Part shown: positions 19,177 to 29,295 of the stretch, one piece after another | Numbering within the stretch: the stretch's first letter is position 1 | Layout: each line of letters starts with the position of its first letter | The notes under the pieces: generated by a model | The model's input: only the letters and a program-made list of their open reading frames with translations | Told to the model about the DNA's origin: nothing | The model's database searches: none | Position numbers and translations under genes: made by a program | NCBI RefSeq assembly: GCF_001758365.1 | Contig: NZ_LZFO01000010.1 | Coordinates: forward strand, 1 to 64,000 | Origin: Clostridium acetireducens DSM 10703 | GTDB taxonomy: Bacteria; Bacillota; Clostridia; Clostridiales; Clostridiaceae | DNA: 64,000 nt | Reading direction: 5' to 3'

Positions 19177-19246
19177 TAAATTATTATCCTTTCAAATAAT
19201 ATATATATATATTTTAATTTGATTTTCACTTTTCTTCAAGCTATTT

Positions 19247-19645
19247 TTATAAATTCTTTTTATTTCTTATTTTATAAATTAAAGATTCTAAAGGATATAA
19301 TAATATATTAACAAGTATTCTAAAAAATTTCATGAGATTTTTTAAAAATTTATATTGTATTCTTAAAAAAGTTTTACTTATAAATTTCAAATATATAATT
19401 ATACCTATAGCTATACAAAAATAAACATAAAGCCCTATGTATGCATAGTTAGTAAAAAGCAGAAATACAAATACTAATATAGCACTAAATATCCAAAACA
19501 AAGTATCTTCTATGAAAGTTACCAGTTTATTATCCACTTTAAATCCTCTAATTAATCTATATAAATCAAATAACATGCCTGTTATTTGACCTGCAATAAT
19601 GCTAAATATAACTAATTTTAATTGTTGACTAATAGATATTACCAT
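19247..19645 (-). CDS. yabQ: Spore cortex biosynthesis protein YabQ
   Basis: A 132-residue membrane protein with about four hydrophobic helices and the family start QLKLVIFSIIAGQITGMLFDLYRLIRGF. In B. subtilis YabQ is a sigma-E product of the mother cell needed for cortex formation. Ten bp separate it from yabP upstream. AAGGAG precedes the ATG. Confidence 0.92.
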   Translation of the reverse strand: MVISISQQLKLVIFSIIAGQITGMLFDLYRLIRGFKVDNKLVTFIEDTLFWIFSAILVFVFLLFTNYAYIGLYVYFCIAIGIIIYLKFISKTFLRIQYKFLKNLMKFFRILVNILLYPLESLIYKIRNKKNL

Positions 19646-19655
19646 AGTCTTCTCC

Positions 19656-19946
19656 TTACTTAAATAATTTAGATAATATGCTTTCTCTTTCCTTCTTACT
19701 ATCTACACTAGTATAAACACAAGAATTAATCATGCCACTTATCATTACATCTCCATTTTGCACATCTAATTTATTCATTTTTAAATCTTCCCCCATTATA
19801 ACTAGACTTCCTAAATTAGTATTTAATACTATTTGTTCTTCATTAAAGCTAATAACTTCTATAACTCCACTTATGGATAACCTTTTTCTATCTTGAAGAT
19901 TCAAATTGCTTTTTTTATTTTCTATTTTAGCTTCTTTTTTTTCCAT
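19656..19946 (-). CDS. yabP: Sporulation protein YabP
   Basis: A 96-residue soluble protein with the YabP/YqfC fold signature: RKRLSISGVIEVISFNEEQIVLNTNLGSLVIMGEDL reads as the short strands of the family. The role is in spore formation and is incompletely known. It is just upstream of yabQ and both are expected to be expressed in the mother cell. I found no convincing sigma-E promoter by eye. A long hairpin (20015-20078) separates it from rqcP. Confidence 0.9.
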   Translation of the reverse strand: MEKKEAKIENKKSNLNLQDRKRLSISGVIEVISFNEEQIVLNTNLGSLVIMGEDLKMNKLDVQNGDVMISGMINSCVYTSVDSKKERESILSKLFK

Positions 19947-20014
19947 ATAGACACCTCCATTTTACTATATTAAATATATGAATGGAGATAAATATATATT
20001 ACATTTATAAAGTT

Positions 20015-20078
20015 AAATAAAAGTATAACGACAAATAGATAATTTTATTATTATATATTTGTCACCATGCTTTTATTT
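20015..20078 (-). terminator. Long imperfect hairpin between rqcP and yabP
   Basis: AAATAAAAG (20015-20023) pairs with CTTTTATTT (20070-20078), and GACAAATA (20030-20037) with TATTTGTC (20056-20063). On the minus strand it ends in a T-rich tail after the rqcP stop. Likely a terminator or attenuator that uncouples rqcP from yabP. Confidence 0.5.
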
Positions 20079-20103
20079 AAAAATTATATTAATACCACAT
20101 AAT

Positions 20104-20346
20104 TTATTCTATTATTTTGTACATATTTTGAGCTTCTTCTTTCTTTACATGCTCAGAAATATTAATTATTTCTGCTTTAATAGATTTGTTAGCATATTTT
20201 ATCTCTATAATATCTCCTTCTTTTACTTCCACCCCTGCCTTAGCTATTTTACTATTTACTAATACTCTTCCTGTATCACAGGCTTCTTTAGCTACAGTTC
20301 TTCTTTTTATTATTCTAGAAACTTTTAGAAATTTATCTAACCTCAT
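20104..20346 (-). CDS. rqcP: S4-domain protein RqcP (YabO)
   Basis: An 80-residue protein that is almost entirely one S4 RNA-binding domain: MRLDKFLKVSRIIKRRTVAKEACDTG to VKEGDIIEI. In B. subtilis YabO (RqcP) works with RqcH and the 50S subunit in ribosome-associated quality control, driving alanine tailing of stalled chains. The position between mazG/hupA and yabP supports this orthology. The E. coli relative is HslR. GGGGAG precedes the ATG. Confidence 0.9.
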   Translation of the reverse strand: MRLDKFLKVSRIIKRRTVAKEACDTGRVLVNSKIAKAGVEVKEGDIIEIKYANKSIKAEIINISEHVKKEEAQNMYKIIE

Positions 20347-20378
20347 ATATTTTCTCCCCTAAATTATAATATTATAAA

Positions 20379-20409
20379 ATAAAAAACCCAGAATTTAACC
20401 GGGTTTTTT
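20379..20409 (-). terminator. hupA terminator
   Basis: AAAAAACCC (20381-20389) and GGGTTTTTT (20401-20409) flank a 12-nt loop between hupA and rqcP. A bidirectional U-run type hairpin. Confidence 0.75.
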
Positions 20410-20418
20410 AATAAATTG

Positions 20419-20694
20419 TTATTTATTAACTCTATCCTTGAATTCTTTTCCAGGCTTAAATACTGGAACAGTTGATTCTGGTATCTCTATTTCTTCTTTA
20501 GTTCTTGGATTTCTACCCATTCTAGCTGCTCTCTTTCTAGTTTCAAATGTTCCAAATCCTATTAACTGAACTTTATCTCCATTTTCTAAAGTTTCCTCCA
20601 CGGTTTCTATAAATGCTTTTAAAGCTACTTCAGCATCTTTTTTTGTCAATCCACTTTTTTCTGAAATACTTGTAATTAATTCTGATTTGTTCAC
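20419..20694 (-). CDS. hupA: HU-type DNA-binding protein
   Basis: A 91-residue HU/IHF-family protein (MNKSELITSISEKSGLTKKD, GFGTFETRKRAARMGRNPRT, VPVFKPGKEFKDRVNK). The dimer bends DNA and compacts the nucleoid. The RNPRT beta-arm tip is intact. Translation starts at GTG after AAGGAGG. In many clostridia hup sits next to mazG, as here. Having a terminator of its own, it can be expressed apart from rqcP. Confidence 0.96.
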   Translation of the reverse strand: MNKSELITSISEKSGLTKKDAEVALKAFIETVEETLENGDKVQLIGFGTFETRKRAARMGRNPRTKEEIEIPESTVPVFKPGKEFKDRVNK

Positions 20695-20797
20695 TTTAGT
20701 TTACCTCCTTAAATATTGAGTATGCATAGATAGCATATTCTTCACTAATTTTAAAAATCCTTCTTTTTAAATATAACTTATGTAGAAATAATAAAAT

Positions 20798-22243
20798 TTA
20801 TTTTATTGTTTTAGATTTTTCCCATAAATTATCCATTTCTTCTAATGTCATATCTTCTATGCTTACTCCTTTACTCAATGCTGATTTTTCTATATATTCA
20901 AATCTATTTATAAATTTGTCTATAGTATAATTTAAAGCTAATTCTGGATTAATGTCAAGAAATCTTGCAACATTTACACAAGAAAATAATAAATCTCCAA
21001 CTTCTTCTAATATTTTTGCCCTATTTTTTTCTTTATATACATTTTTAACCTCATATAATTCTTCCAATACTTTATCTAAAGCAAATATTACATCATCCCA
21101 ATCAAAGCCTACTTTTGCAGCTTTTTTTTGAACTTTATATGCTCTAATTAGTGCTGGAAAACTTTTTGCTATATGATTTAACTCATCTGTATAAGTATTA
21201 AACCCATATTGTTTTTTCTTTATTTTATCCCAATTATACAATACCTTATCTGTAGTATCTGCATTTACATTTCCAAAAACATGAGGATGTCTTTCAATCA
21301 TCTTATCACAAATAGATTTTACAACATCATTTATATTAAAAAATCCATTTTCTTTACCTATTTGAGAATGGAACACCACTTGAAGCAAGACATCTCCTAA
21401 CTCTTCTACTAAAGCTTCATCATCTTCTTCATCTATAGAATCCAATACTTCATAACTCTCTTCTATAAGATATTGTTTTAAAGACTTGTGAGTTTGTTCT
21501 CTATCCCATGGACATCCATTTTCTCCTCTAAGTGTACTCATTATTTTAATTAAATCATTAAAATCTTTTAAATTATTGTTTTTAGGTATATAAATTGATG
21601 TTAAATAATCTATGTCTTCTTGTCTATCCAACTCATATAAAGGTATTTTTCTTATGCTCTCTAACCCTTCTACTCCTGCAGCTCTAACAAAATAGATTTC
21701 TTCATCATCGCCATAATAATTCATTAAATCTAATTTAACCTCAGAGGCTATAAGCTTATTATATAATTGAGTTACAATAATTCCAACTCTTTTATCTAAA
21801 ACTTGATTTTTAATATCAAATGCATCTATTATCTTTAATCCATTTATAGGATCTATTTTTAATCTTTCTATAATTGATTCTATAAAACTTACAGCAGGTA
21901 ATATATCAATATCTATATCTTCTTTTTTGCAAAGTTCAATTAAAATATTTACAGATTTTTCTGCTACTAAAGGATGTCCTGGTACAGCATATATTATATT
22001 TCCGTATTTTTTATATTTATTTATCAATTCAATTGCTATTGATTTATATACTTCATCAAAATTATTAAAATTATCATACATATAATCAAAAGTTTCAAAT
22101 TCTAACCCTATACTTTTTAAATATTCTACATTAGGATGTTTATTTGTTCTTAAATATATTTTATCTGCTTTTTTAAGGCTTTCTAAAACACCTATTGTTA
22201 TTGAATTTTTTGAACCAGGACCTAATCCCACTATTTTTATCAT
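20798..22243 (-). CDS. mazG: MazG nucleotide pyrophosphohydrolase with N-terminal methylase-like domain (YabN)
   Basis: A 481-residue fusion. Residues 1-215 resemble tetrapyrrole (SAM-dependent) methylases, with GLGPGSKNSITIGVLESL at the start and AVPGHPLVAEKSV. Residues 225-481 hold two MazG modules, with LRGENGCPWDREQTHKSLKQ, the metal motif EELGDVLLQVVFHSQ and a second EEVGDLLFSCVNVAR. MazG hydrolyses NTPs to NMPs and pyrophosphate. What the N-terminal domain does is unknown. This is the same architecture as B. subtilis YabN, in the same place after the spoVB-like gene (15-bp gap). Confidence 0.94.
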   Translation of the reverse strand: MIKIVGLGPGSKNSITIGVLESLKKADKIYLRTNKHPNVEYLKSIGLEFETFDYMYDNFNNFDEVYKSIAIELINKYKKYGNIIYAVPGHPLVAEKSVNILIELCKKEDIDIDILPAVSFIESIIERLKIDPINGLKIIDAFDIKNQVLDKRVGIIVTQLYNKLIASEVKLDLMNYYGDDEEIYFVRAAGVEGLESIRKIPLYELDRQEDIDYLTSIYIPKNNNLKDFNDLIKIMSTLRGENGCPWDREQTHKSLKQYLIEESYEVLDSIDEEDDEALVEELGDVLLQVVFHSQIGKENGFFNINDVVKSICDKMIERHPHVFGNVNADTTDKVLYNWDKIKKKQYGFNTYTDELNHIAKSFPALIRAYKVQKKAAKVGFDWDDVIFALDKVLEELYEVKNVYKEKNRAKILEEVGDLLFSCVNVARFLDINPELALNYTIDKFINRFEYIEKSALSKGVSIEDMTLEEMDNLWEKSKTIK

Positions 22244-22258
22244 AAATACTCTCTCCTT

Positions 22259-23797
22259 TTACCTTCTGTTAAAAAATCTACTTTTTAAATACCTATAATT
22301 AAACACCCCAAACAAAATTATTAATACCCCATATGCTAATATTCCCGAAAATATACTAACCAAACATGCTATTCTACTACTTATTGTATAATTATAAACA
22401 TACATATAAATAAATACAACAGCTATTATCATTAAAACAGAGGCAAATGCAGGCTTTATCATGATATCGTAATAATTAATTTTAATATCTAGCTTTTTTT
22501 TCACTAATCTAATGTTTAAAATAGCTGAAATAAGATAACCTACTATTGTCCCAATTACTGCGCCATATATATTAATATAAGGAATTGAAACTAATATCAT
22601 AGTTAATACTATTTTACCAATGCAACCTATTGCCAAATTTATAACTGGTCTTACATACTGTCCTATACCTTGAAGTATAGCCGTTGAAGTTTGGGATAAT
22701 ATTATAAAAGGAATTGCTATGGATAAGTATTTTAATATAGTATACCCTTGTACTTGTCCTGGAAAAATCAAATTTAAAATAGGTAGTGCCATATAGTATA
22801 ATCCAGCAAAAGACGGCAGTGCTATTACCATAGAAAATCTTAAAGCCATATCTACTTTATTTAATACTTCTATATTTCTATTTAATACATATGCTTCCGC
22901 AATTATAGGCATTAAAGAAGCACATAGGGACATAGACAATGTAAGAGGTACATTCACTAGTGTAAATGCCTTTCCTGTTAATTGACCATATAAAATAGTA
23001 GCTTCCTTTGATGCAAAGCCAGCTTGTAATAGTTTTTGAGGAACCAATGCTGAATCTATAAGACTCATTACAGTTCCTACTGTAGCTCCTAAAGATATGG
23101 GAATAGCTATATGTAAAAGTTTTTCCATGATATAAGTATCATTTTTTACATTAACTATTTTTATATCTTTTCTTATAGACATATATTTATTAAACAAATA
23201 TATACTGCCCAATATACCTCCTGCAACAGCTCCTAATGCCGCTCCAGCAGCTGAATATTCTATACCTTTGGGCAAAAGTATATAAGCAAAGCCAACGCCT
23301 ACTATTACTCTTCCTATTTGCTCTAAAATTTGAGATATAGCTGTAGGATTCATATTTTGTAGTCCTTGAAAAAATCCTCTAAAAGCACTCATAATAGAAA
23401 TAAATATAGGTGCTATTGATATACTAATTAAAGAATAATAAGATTTAGTATCCCATTTTAAAAATAATATAATTTTTTTTGAAAAACATATTAATATTAT
23501 TGTAAAGCCAAAACCCATGAAAATCATAAGTAATAAGGCTTTTCTTAATATTTCTATAATTCCCTCTACATCTTTGGTAGCACTTTTTTCTGAAACCATT
23601 TTTGAAATTGCTACTGGAACACCTGAAGAAATAGCTATAAAAAACATGTATAAAGGATATGACATTTGATAATATCCAAAACCTTCATCTCCTATTAACA
23701 TTTGTATAGGCCATCTAAAGAATAACCCTAAAAACTTTGCTATAATTCCTGATAATCCCAAAACAAATGTTCCTTTTACTAAAGATTGTTTTTTCAT
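22259..23797 (-). CDS. SpoVB/MurJ-type flippase-like membrane protein (YabM)
   Basis: A 512-residue polytopic protein with about 14 membrane helices and the polysaccharide-exporter start LVKGTFVLGLSGIIAKFLGLFFR, followed by GYYQMSYPLYMF. It belongs to the MOP superfamily (MATE, MurJ, SpoVB). Its place between spoVT and mazG matches B. subtilis yabM. Likely substrate is a lipid-linked wall or cortex precursor (inference from family). Several SpoVB paralogs are usual in clostridia, so the exact role is open. Confidence 0.88.
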   Translation of the reverse strand: MKKQSLVKGTFVLGLSGIIAKFLGLFFRWPIQMLIGDEGFGYYQMSYPLYMFFIAISSGVPVAISKMVSEKSATKDVEGIIEILRKALLLMIFMGFGFTIILICFSKKIILFLKWDTKSYYSLISISIAPIFISIMSAFRGFFQGLQNMNPTAISQILEQIGRVIVGVGFAYILLPKGIEYSAAGAALGAVAGGILGSIYLFNKYMSIRKDIKIVNVKNDTYIMEKLLHIAIPISLGATVGTVMSLIDSALVPQKLLQAGFASKEATILYGQLTGKAFTLVNVPLTLSMSLCASLMPIIAEAYVLNRNIEVLNKVDMALRFSMVIALPSFAGLYYMALPILNLIFPGQVQGYTILKYLSIAIPFIILSQTSTAILQGIGQYVRPVINLAIGCIGKIVLTMILVSIPYINIYGAVIGTIVGYLISAILNIRLVKKKLDIKINYYDIMIKPAFASVLMIIAVVFIYMYVYNYTISSRIACLVSIFSGILAYGVLIILFGVFNYRYLKSRFFNRR

Positions 23798-23884
23798 ATC
23801 ACACCTCCAAAACCTACTTTAAAATATTATTATTTTAGCTTTAGAGGTATTATTACTAGATTTAATATATTTTCATTAAAAACA

Positions 23885-23912
23885 AATGGCAGAACTAATT
23901 TTTCTGCCATTA
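23885..23912 (-). terminator. spoVT terminator
   Basis: AATGGCAGAA (23885-23894) and TTCTGCCATT (23902-23911) form a hairpin 13 bp after the spoVT stop, with TTTGTTTTT following on the minus strand. Confidence 0.8.
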
Positions 23913-23924
23913 TATAAATTTATT

Positions 23925-24473
23925 TTATTGTTCCATTTGCTTACCTAAAAATAGGGAAGCTGTTTCTAAAAGTTTACTTTCTATTTCGCCAAATTCTTTT
24001 TCTTGCTCTATAGCTGCTATCATAACTGCTCCTATTGCATCTCCTTCTGCTATTATTGGAGATATAACTTGTGAAAAATACTTATCTTCTATTTCTTCAT
24101 CATCATATATTGGTATAATCTCTGTAGATTTTAATATTATAGTTTTTCTATCATTTATTAACTTTTCTAATTCTCTACTTATCTTTTTATCTAAATATTC
24201 CTTTTTATTACCTCCACTTAAAGATATTATAGTATCTTTGTCACAAATCATTACTAAATTTCCTATAGTCTTTTGTAAAGATTCAGCATATCCTTTAGAA
24301 AAATCCCCTAGTTCTCCAATTGGTGAATACTTCTTTAATATTACTCCACCTTCTCTATCAGTAAATATTTCTAAAGGATCTCCTTCTCTTATCCTTAACG
24401 TTCTTCTAATTTCTTTAGGTATTACAACTCTTCCTAAATCGTCTATCCTTCGCACAATACCTGTTGCTTTCAT
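23925..24473 (-). CDS. spoVT: Stage V sporulation protein T
   Basis: A 182-residue transcription regulator of the forespore. Residues 1-50 are an AbrB-type swapped-hairpin DNA-binding domain (ATGIVRRIDDLGRVVIPKEI) and residues 55-182 are a GAF-like domain. In B. subtilis SpoVT adjusts sigma-G genes and is itself sigma-G dependent. In clostridia it affects sporulation and germination. GGAGG lies before the ATG. The gene order prsA-spoVT-yabM is normal for Clostridium. Confidence 0.96.
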   Translation of the reverse strand: MKATGIVRRIDDLGRVVIPKEIRRTLRIREGDPLEIFTDREGGVILKKYSPIGELGDFSKGYAESLQKTIGNLVMICDKDTIISLSGGNKKEYLDKKISRELEKLINDRKTIILKSTEIIPIYDDEEIEDKYFSQVISPIIAEGDAIGAVMIAAIEQEKEFGEIESKLLETASLFLGKQMEQ

Positions 24474-24596
24474 TAGTTCTTACCTCCTCTAATTAAAATT
24501 TAATACAATACACTTTGTAGTATTATTATCTTTCCAATTATGAAATTTTATACACAATTGCTATTTAAATTTTAAAAATGGATATTTAACTAAAGT

Positions 24597-24635
24597 AATA
24601 AGAGCTATGGGATTTTCCACATAGCTCTTATTATA
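24597..24635 (-). terminator. prsA terminator
   Basis: AATAAGAGCTATG (24597-24609) and CATAGCTCTTATT (24620-24632) form a 13-bp stem after the prsA stop, bounded by T-rich DNA. Confidence 0.8.
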
Positions 24636-24643
24636 CTTATAAA

Positions 24644-25681
24644 TTATATTAAATTTTTTTCATATTTTTTAGTTTCTATTTTTGATGCTTTTTTCCATTC
24701 CTCTAATTTATTCATAAATACTTTTCTTTTTTCTTCTTCTTCTAATTTACTTATTATATCTTTTTTAACCAAATCAAATTTTTTTACAGGATATTCTTCT
24801 TTTTTTATACATTTTATTATGTGAAATCCAAAACTAGTTTGAACTGGTGCTGAAATTTCACCTTCTTTTAGTGCCATAGCACCAGCCATAAATTTAGCAT
24901 CAAATCCTGAATTTGCAACTTCTACAAAACCTAAATCTCCACCTTTGTCTTTGGAACCAGGATCTTGAGATACTTCCTTTGCTACTTTAGCAAAATCTTC
25001 TCCCTTATTTAATCTTTCTTTAACTTTTTTAGCTTCATCTTCTGTCTTAACTAATATGTGTGCTGTATGAATTTTATTAGGTTTTTCAGTAAACTCTAAT
25101 TGATGAGAATTATAATAAGTTAAAGCTTTTTTATCATCTATCTTTACGTTTTTTGTAACATGCTCAATTACATTTTTTATAGGTAAACTCTTTTCAATAA
25201 TTTTTCTCAAATCTTCTTTTAACTTCTTTTCTGTAATTCCACTTTTGCTTAAAATTTCATTGAATTTTTTATCATTGCCTTCTGCAAATTGCTTTTTTTT
25301 ATATGTAATTTCCTTGTCTACTTCTTTATTTATTTCATCAACAGTAGGTATTACTTTTAATTCTTTTGCCTTTTGCAAAACAAGTTTTTCATTTACCATT
25401 CCTTCTAACAAATTCTTTTTTTGTTCTTTAAGAATTTCTTTTCCTTCATCAGATTTTTCATAGTTTTCTCCATATTGCTGTTTTAATTGAGCAACTATTT
25501 GTTTCATTTGAGGGTCATTATCTAGGTCACCTCTTGTTATTTTCTCACTATTTACCTTAGCAACTGTACTTTTAGCAATTGCTTCTGGAGTTTTTTCTAT
25601 CATATCACATCCAAATGCAAAAAATACAAATCCACTAATTAACAATCCGCTAATTAACCTTTTAATTTTTCTATTGTTCAC
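24644..25681 (-). CDS. prsA: PrsA-like foldase lipoprotein (parvulin peptidyl-prolyl isomerase)
   Basis: A 345-residue extracellular membrane-anchored chaperone. The signal peptide ends in the lipobox AFGC with Cys at about residue 25. A SurA-type N-terminal helical region follows (GDLDNDPQMKQIVAQLK, VNEKLVLQKAKEL), then a parvulin domain at about 195-295 (HTAHILVKTEDEAKK, GGDLGFVEVAN, FGFHIIKC). It would help exported proteins fold. It starts at GTG behind GGAG. The gene sits between mfd and spoVT, a common clostridial arrangement. Confidence 0.92.
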   Translation of the reverse strand: MNNRKIKRLISGLLISGFVFFAFGCDMIEKTPEAIAKSTVAKVNSEKITRGDLDNDPQMKQIVAQLKQQYGENYEKSDEGKEILKEQKKNLLEGMVNEKLVLQKAKELKVIPTVDEINKEVDKEITYKKKQFAEGNDKKFNEILSKSGITEKKLKEDLRKIIEKSLPIKNVIEHVTKNVKIDDKKALTYYNSHQLEFTEKPNKIHTAHILVKTEDEAKKVKERLNKGEDFAKVAKEVSQDPGSKDKGGDLGFVEVANSGFDAKFMAGAMALKEGEISAPVQTSFGFHIIKCIKKEEYPVKKFDLVKKDIISKLEEEEKRKVFMNKLEEWKKASKIETKKYEKNLI

Positions 25682-25761
25682 AACTTACTCCTCCACTCTT
25701 AAATTTGTTATTAAATTTGCTAACCAAACTAATTTTACCATAAAAAACTACTTTCTTAAAA

Positions 25762-28700
25762 TTAATTTTCTGTATACATTTTATTAATATATTCTATTAA
25801 TTCTTTTAAATTAATTATTATATTTTCCTTTTTTATAGTATTTAATTTAAATACTATAGATGGCTTTTCTGAAAACCTAAATAATATATTTTTTCTATAT
25901 TTATCCAATAAACTCTTGATTACATTTTCATTTAATCTATTCTTGCTTTCAAATTGTATTATAATTTCACCTTTTTTATCTTTTATATTTTCTATACCTA
26001 AATTTCTAGCAACACTTTTTATATATGCTATATTTATCAAGTTATTTATTGGTTCTGGAATATCAGAAAATCTATCTTCTAACTCTTCCTGTATATCCAA
26101 CATATCTTCATAGGAATTTATAGCTGCTATCTTTTTATAAATCTCTATTTTCTGTATTTCATCATTTATATAATAATTTGGTACATAGGCATCTACTTTT
26201 AATTCTATAGTAGTTTCTATAGGCTCCTTATCAATATCTCCTTTTATTAATTTAACTGTATCTTCTAACATTTTACAATATAAGTCATATCCTACTGTAG
26301 CCATGTGACCATGTTGTGCAGCTCCCATTATATTTCCTGCTCCTCTAATTTCTAAATCCTTAAGAGCTATTTTAAATCCTGATCCAAGTTCTGTGAAATC
26401 TTTTATAGCTTTTAATCTTTTTTCAGCTACTTCTGTAAGTATTTTATTTTTTTTATAAGTTAAGTAACAATAAGCTATTCTATTTGTTCTTCCAACTCTT
26501 CCACGTAATTGATAAAGCTGTGATAATCCCATTTTATCTGCATCATATATTATCATTGTATTAACATTTTGTATATCCATACCTGTTTCTATAATTGTAG
26601 TTGACACTAATATATTATATTTATTTTTCATAAAATCTAACATAATATTTTCAAGTTCTCTTTCTCTCATTTGACCATGAGCTACACAAACCTTTCCTTC
26701 TGGAAGAAGCTTGGCTATATAGGCTGCCATTTCTTTAATCTTATCTACTCTATTATATACAAAATAAACCTGTCCATTTCTATTTAATTCTCTAAGTATT
26801 GCATCTCTTATTAACTGGTCATTATATTCTACCACATAAGTTTGTATAGGATATCTTTCTTCTGGTGGTGTTTCAATTACGCTTATATCCCTTACTCCAA
26901 CTAAAGACATATGCAAAGTTCTTGGTATAGGCGTAGCTGTTAATGTTAAAACATCCACATTCTTTTTAAATTTCTTTATTTTTTCTTTATGAGATACTCC
27001 AAATCTTTGTTCTTCGTCAATTATTAATAATCCCAAATCTTTAAATTCTATATCCTTTTGTATTATTCTGTGAGTTCCTATTAATATATCTACATTTCCT
27101 TCTTTAACAGCTTTAATTGTTTCTTTTTGTTCTTTTAAAGTTTTAAATCTGCTTATCATATCTACTTTTATAGGAAAATCTGAAAACCTTTTAACTAAAT
27201 TATTATAATGTTGTTGTGCCAATATAGTAGTGGGTACTAAAAATGCTACTTGTTTTCCCTCTATAACAGTTTTAAAAGCTGATCTAAGTGCCACTTCAGT
27301 TTTTCCATATCCCACATCCCCGCACAGCAATCTATCCATAATTTTATCAGATTCCATATCTTTTTTTATGTCTTCTATAGCTGTTAATTGATCTTCTGTC
27401 TCTTCATAAGGAAACTCATCTTCAAACTGCTTTTGCCAAATAGTATCTTTAGAAAACTTATAACCTTTTAATGTATTTCTTGCAGCATATAATTTAACTA
27501 AATCTTCTGCTATTTCTTCAATTGATTTCTTTACTTTACTCTTGGTTTTTGCCCATTCTGAACTTCCAAGTTTATTTATTTTAGGAGTTTTACCTTCACT
27601 TCCTATATATTTTTGAACTAAATCTAATTGTTCTACTGGCACATACAATTTATCATCTGAATTATAAAATAATTCTAAATAATCTTTTTTATTTCCTTCT
27701 ATATCCAACTGTTTTATGCCCTTATATACACCTATTCCATGATTTACATGAACAACATAATCCCCTGGTTTTAAATCTGTAAAACTTTTTATTTTAGCTA
27801 TTCCTTTTTTTAATTTTTTATTTTTTCTCTTTTTTCTAGAATCTCCAAATACCTCTTTATCTGATATAACACATACCTTTATATCTTTAAAATCAAAACC
27901 TTTAAATTGACTTCCAAAAGATATACAAACTTCTCCAGGAAGTATATTTAGTACCTCGTCTTTATATATATTTTCTATGCCTTCATCTCTTAAATTATTA
28001 ACTAATCTTTCACCTCTAGTTTTAGTTCCTGAAAGTATTATAATTTTATAACCTTTATCTTTTCTATCCTTTATATCCTTTATTAATAAATTCAATTGTC
28101 CATTATATTTATTTAATGTTGTTTGAGAAAAACTAACTAAAGATTTAGGTAAAAATACATCATGAGATTTACTTATAGGTTCTAAAATTATATTCTTTGT
28201 GTTTTTTAAATCTAATAAAACTCTATCTTTTGCAAATAATAATTCCACTTGCTTTGGCAAAACATTTCCTCTTTTAAGAAAATTTTTATAGTTTTCTTCA
28301 AACTCATAATATACACTATCTAATTTTCCTAAACATCTTTCAAATTCATCTATAACAACAAAATAATCTTTTGTATATTCTAAAAAAGAAGAAACATTCT
28401 CATAAAAATACGGAATATAACTATCAATTGTTTCAAAAGTTAATGTTTCTTGTAAAAGTTCTATATTTCTATTTACTACTTCTAAAATTTTTGCTTTTTC
28501 ATTATCATGATTTTTAAAATTTTTTAATATAATTTCTAAATCATTTTTAATATTTTTTATTCCCAATTTAATATTTTCTTCTTTTAATATAATTTCTTTT
28601 GCTGGAAATATCTCCAAAGAATTTACTTTATCTATACTTCTTTGAGATTCTATATTAAAAGTTCTTATAGAATCAATTTCTGTATCAAATAATTCTAATC

Positions 28701-29277
28701 TATAAGGCTCTAAGGAAATAGGTGAATATATATCTACTATTCCACCCCTTATAGAAAATTCTCCCTTTCCTTCAACTATATTTACCTTTTGATATCCACT
28801 TTGTATTAAATTCTTACTTAAATCTTCTAAATTTAAATTGTCTCCTACACTTAACTTAAAAGTATATTGTTTATACAAATTTAAAGGTATATATGTAGCT
28901 GCTAAAGATTCTATACAAGTTATAATTATTTTTTTATTGCTTTTCATTATTTCTCTAATTACTTTTAATCTTTCCCATCTTAAATCTCCAGATACAGCAT
29001 CAATATTATAAAAAACAATATCCTTTGAAGGCAAGTAGTATACATTTTGTATATATAAGCTTAAATCTTCATATAATTTTCTAGCTTCCATGTCACTATG
29101 TGTAAGTATTAAAAAAGATTTGCTTATTTCTTCATATAATCCATTTATTAAATAACTCCTTCCTGATTCAGATAACCCTGAAACTTCTGCAGGAAGTACA
29201 TTTTTATTAATGCTATTTAACAAGCTTTTAAACACTGTACTTTCTTTAAGTGGCTTTACAATACCATCTAACCTCAT
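25762..29277 (-). CDS. mfd: Transcription-repair coupling factor Mfd
   Basis: An 1171-residue ATPase that removes RNA polymerase stalled at DNA lesions and recruits UvrA. The N-terminal third is the UvrB-like module without working helicase motifs. The RNA polymerase-interacting domain begins DLKPGDYVVHVNHGIGVYKGI near residue 510. The RecG-like translocase follows with Walker A LLCGDVGYGKTEVA, DEEQRFG and the TRG-like LYQLRGRVGR. The C-terminal TRCF domain is present. Length is full. The start lies 18 bp after pth. Confidence 0.97.
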   Translation of the reverse strand: MRLDGIVKPLKESTVFKSLLNSINKNVLPAEVSGLSESGRSYLINGLYEEISKSFLILTHSDMEARKLYEDLSLYIQNVYYLPSKDIVFYNIDAVSGDLRWERLKVIREIMKSNKKIIITCIESLAATYIPLNLYKQYTFKLSVGDNLNLEDLSKNLIQSGYQKVNIVEGKGEFSIRGGIVDIYSPISLEPYRLELFDTEIDSIRTFNIESQRSIDKVNSLEIFPAKEIILKEENIKLGIKNIKNDLEIILKNFKNHDNEKAKILEVVNRNIELLQETLTFETIDSYIPYFYENVSSFLEYTKDYFVVIDEFERCLGKLDSVYYEFEENYKNFLKRGNVLPKQVELLFAKDRVLLDLKNTKNIILEPISKSHDVFLPKSLVSFSQTTLNKYNGQLNLLIKDIKDRKDKGYKIIILSGTKTRGERLVNNLRDEGIENIYKDEVLNILPGEVCISFGSQFKGFDFKDIKVCVISDKEVFGDSRKKRKNKKLKKGIAKIKSFTDLKPGDYVVHVNHGIGVYKGIKQLDIEGNKKDYLELFYNSDDKLYVPVEQLDLVQKYIGSEGKTPKINKLGSSEWAKTKSKVKKSIEEIAEDLVKLYAARNTLKGYKFSKDTIWQKQFEDEFPYEETEDQLTAIEDIKKDMESDKIMDRLLCGDVGYGKTEVALRSAFKTVIEGKQVAFLVPTTILAQQHYNNLVKRFSDFPIKVDMISRFKTLKEQKETIKAVKEGNVDILIGTHRIIQKDIEFKDLGLLIIDEEQRFGVSHKEKIKKFKKNVDVLTLTATPIPRTLHMSLVGVRDISVIETPPEERYPIQTYVVEYNDQLIRDAILRELNRNGQVYFVYNRVDKIKEMAAYIAKLLPEGKVCVAHGQMRERELENIMLDFMKNKYNILVSTTIIETGMDIQNVNTMIIYDADKMGLSQLYQLRGRVGRTNRIAYCYLTYKKNKILTEVAEKRLKAIKDFTELGSGFKIALKDLEIRGAGNIMGAAQHGHMATVGYDLYCKMLEDTVKLIKGDIDKEPIETTIELKVDAYVPNYYINDEIQKIEIYKKIAAINSYEDMLDIQEELEDRFSDIPEPINNLINIAYIKSVARNLGIENIKDKKGEIIIQFESKNRLNENVIKSLLDKYRKNILFRFSEKPSIVFKLNTIKKENIIINLKELIEYINKMYTEN

Positions 29278-29295
29278 AATATTTCACCTCTAAAC

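Noticed and set aside
24474-24600. Sigma-G type promoter before spoVT
   Set aside because: AATACTA and GTATA are present, but their spacing is about 24 bp rather than 17-18 bp, so the match is not convincing.
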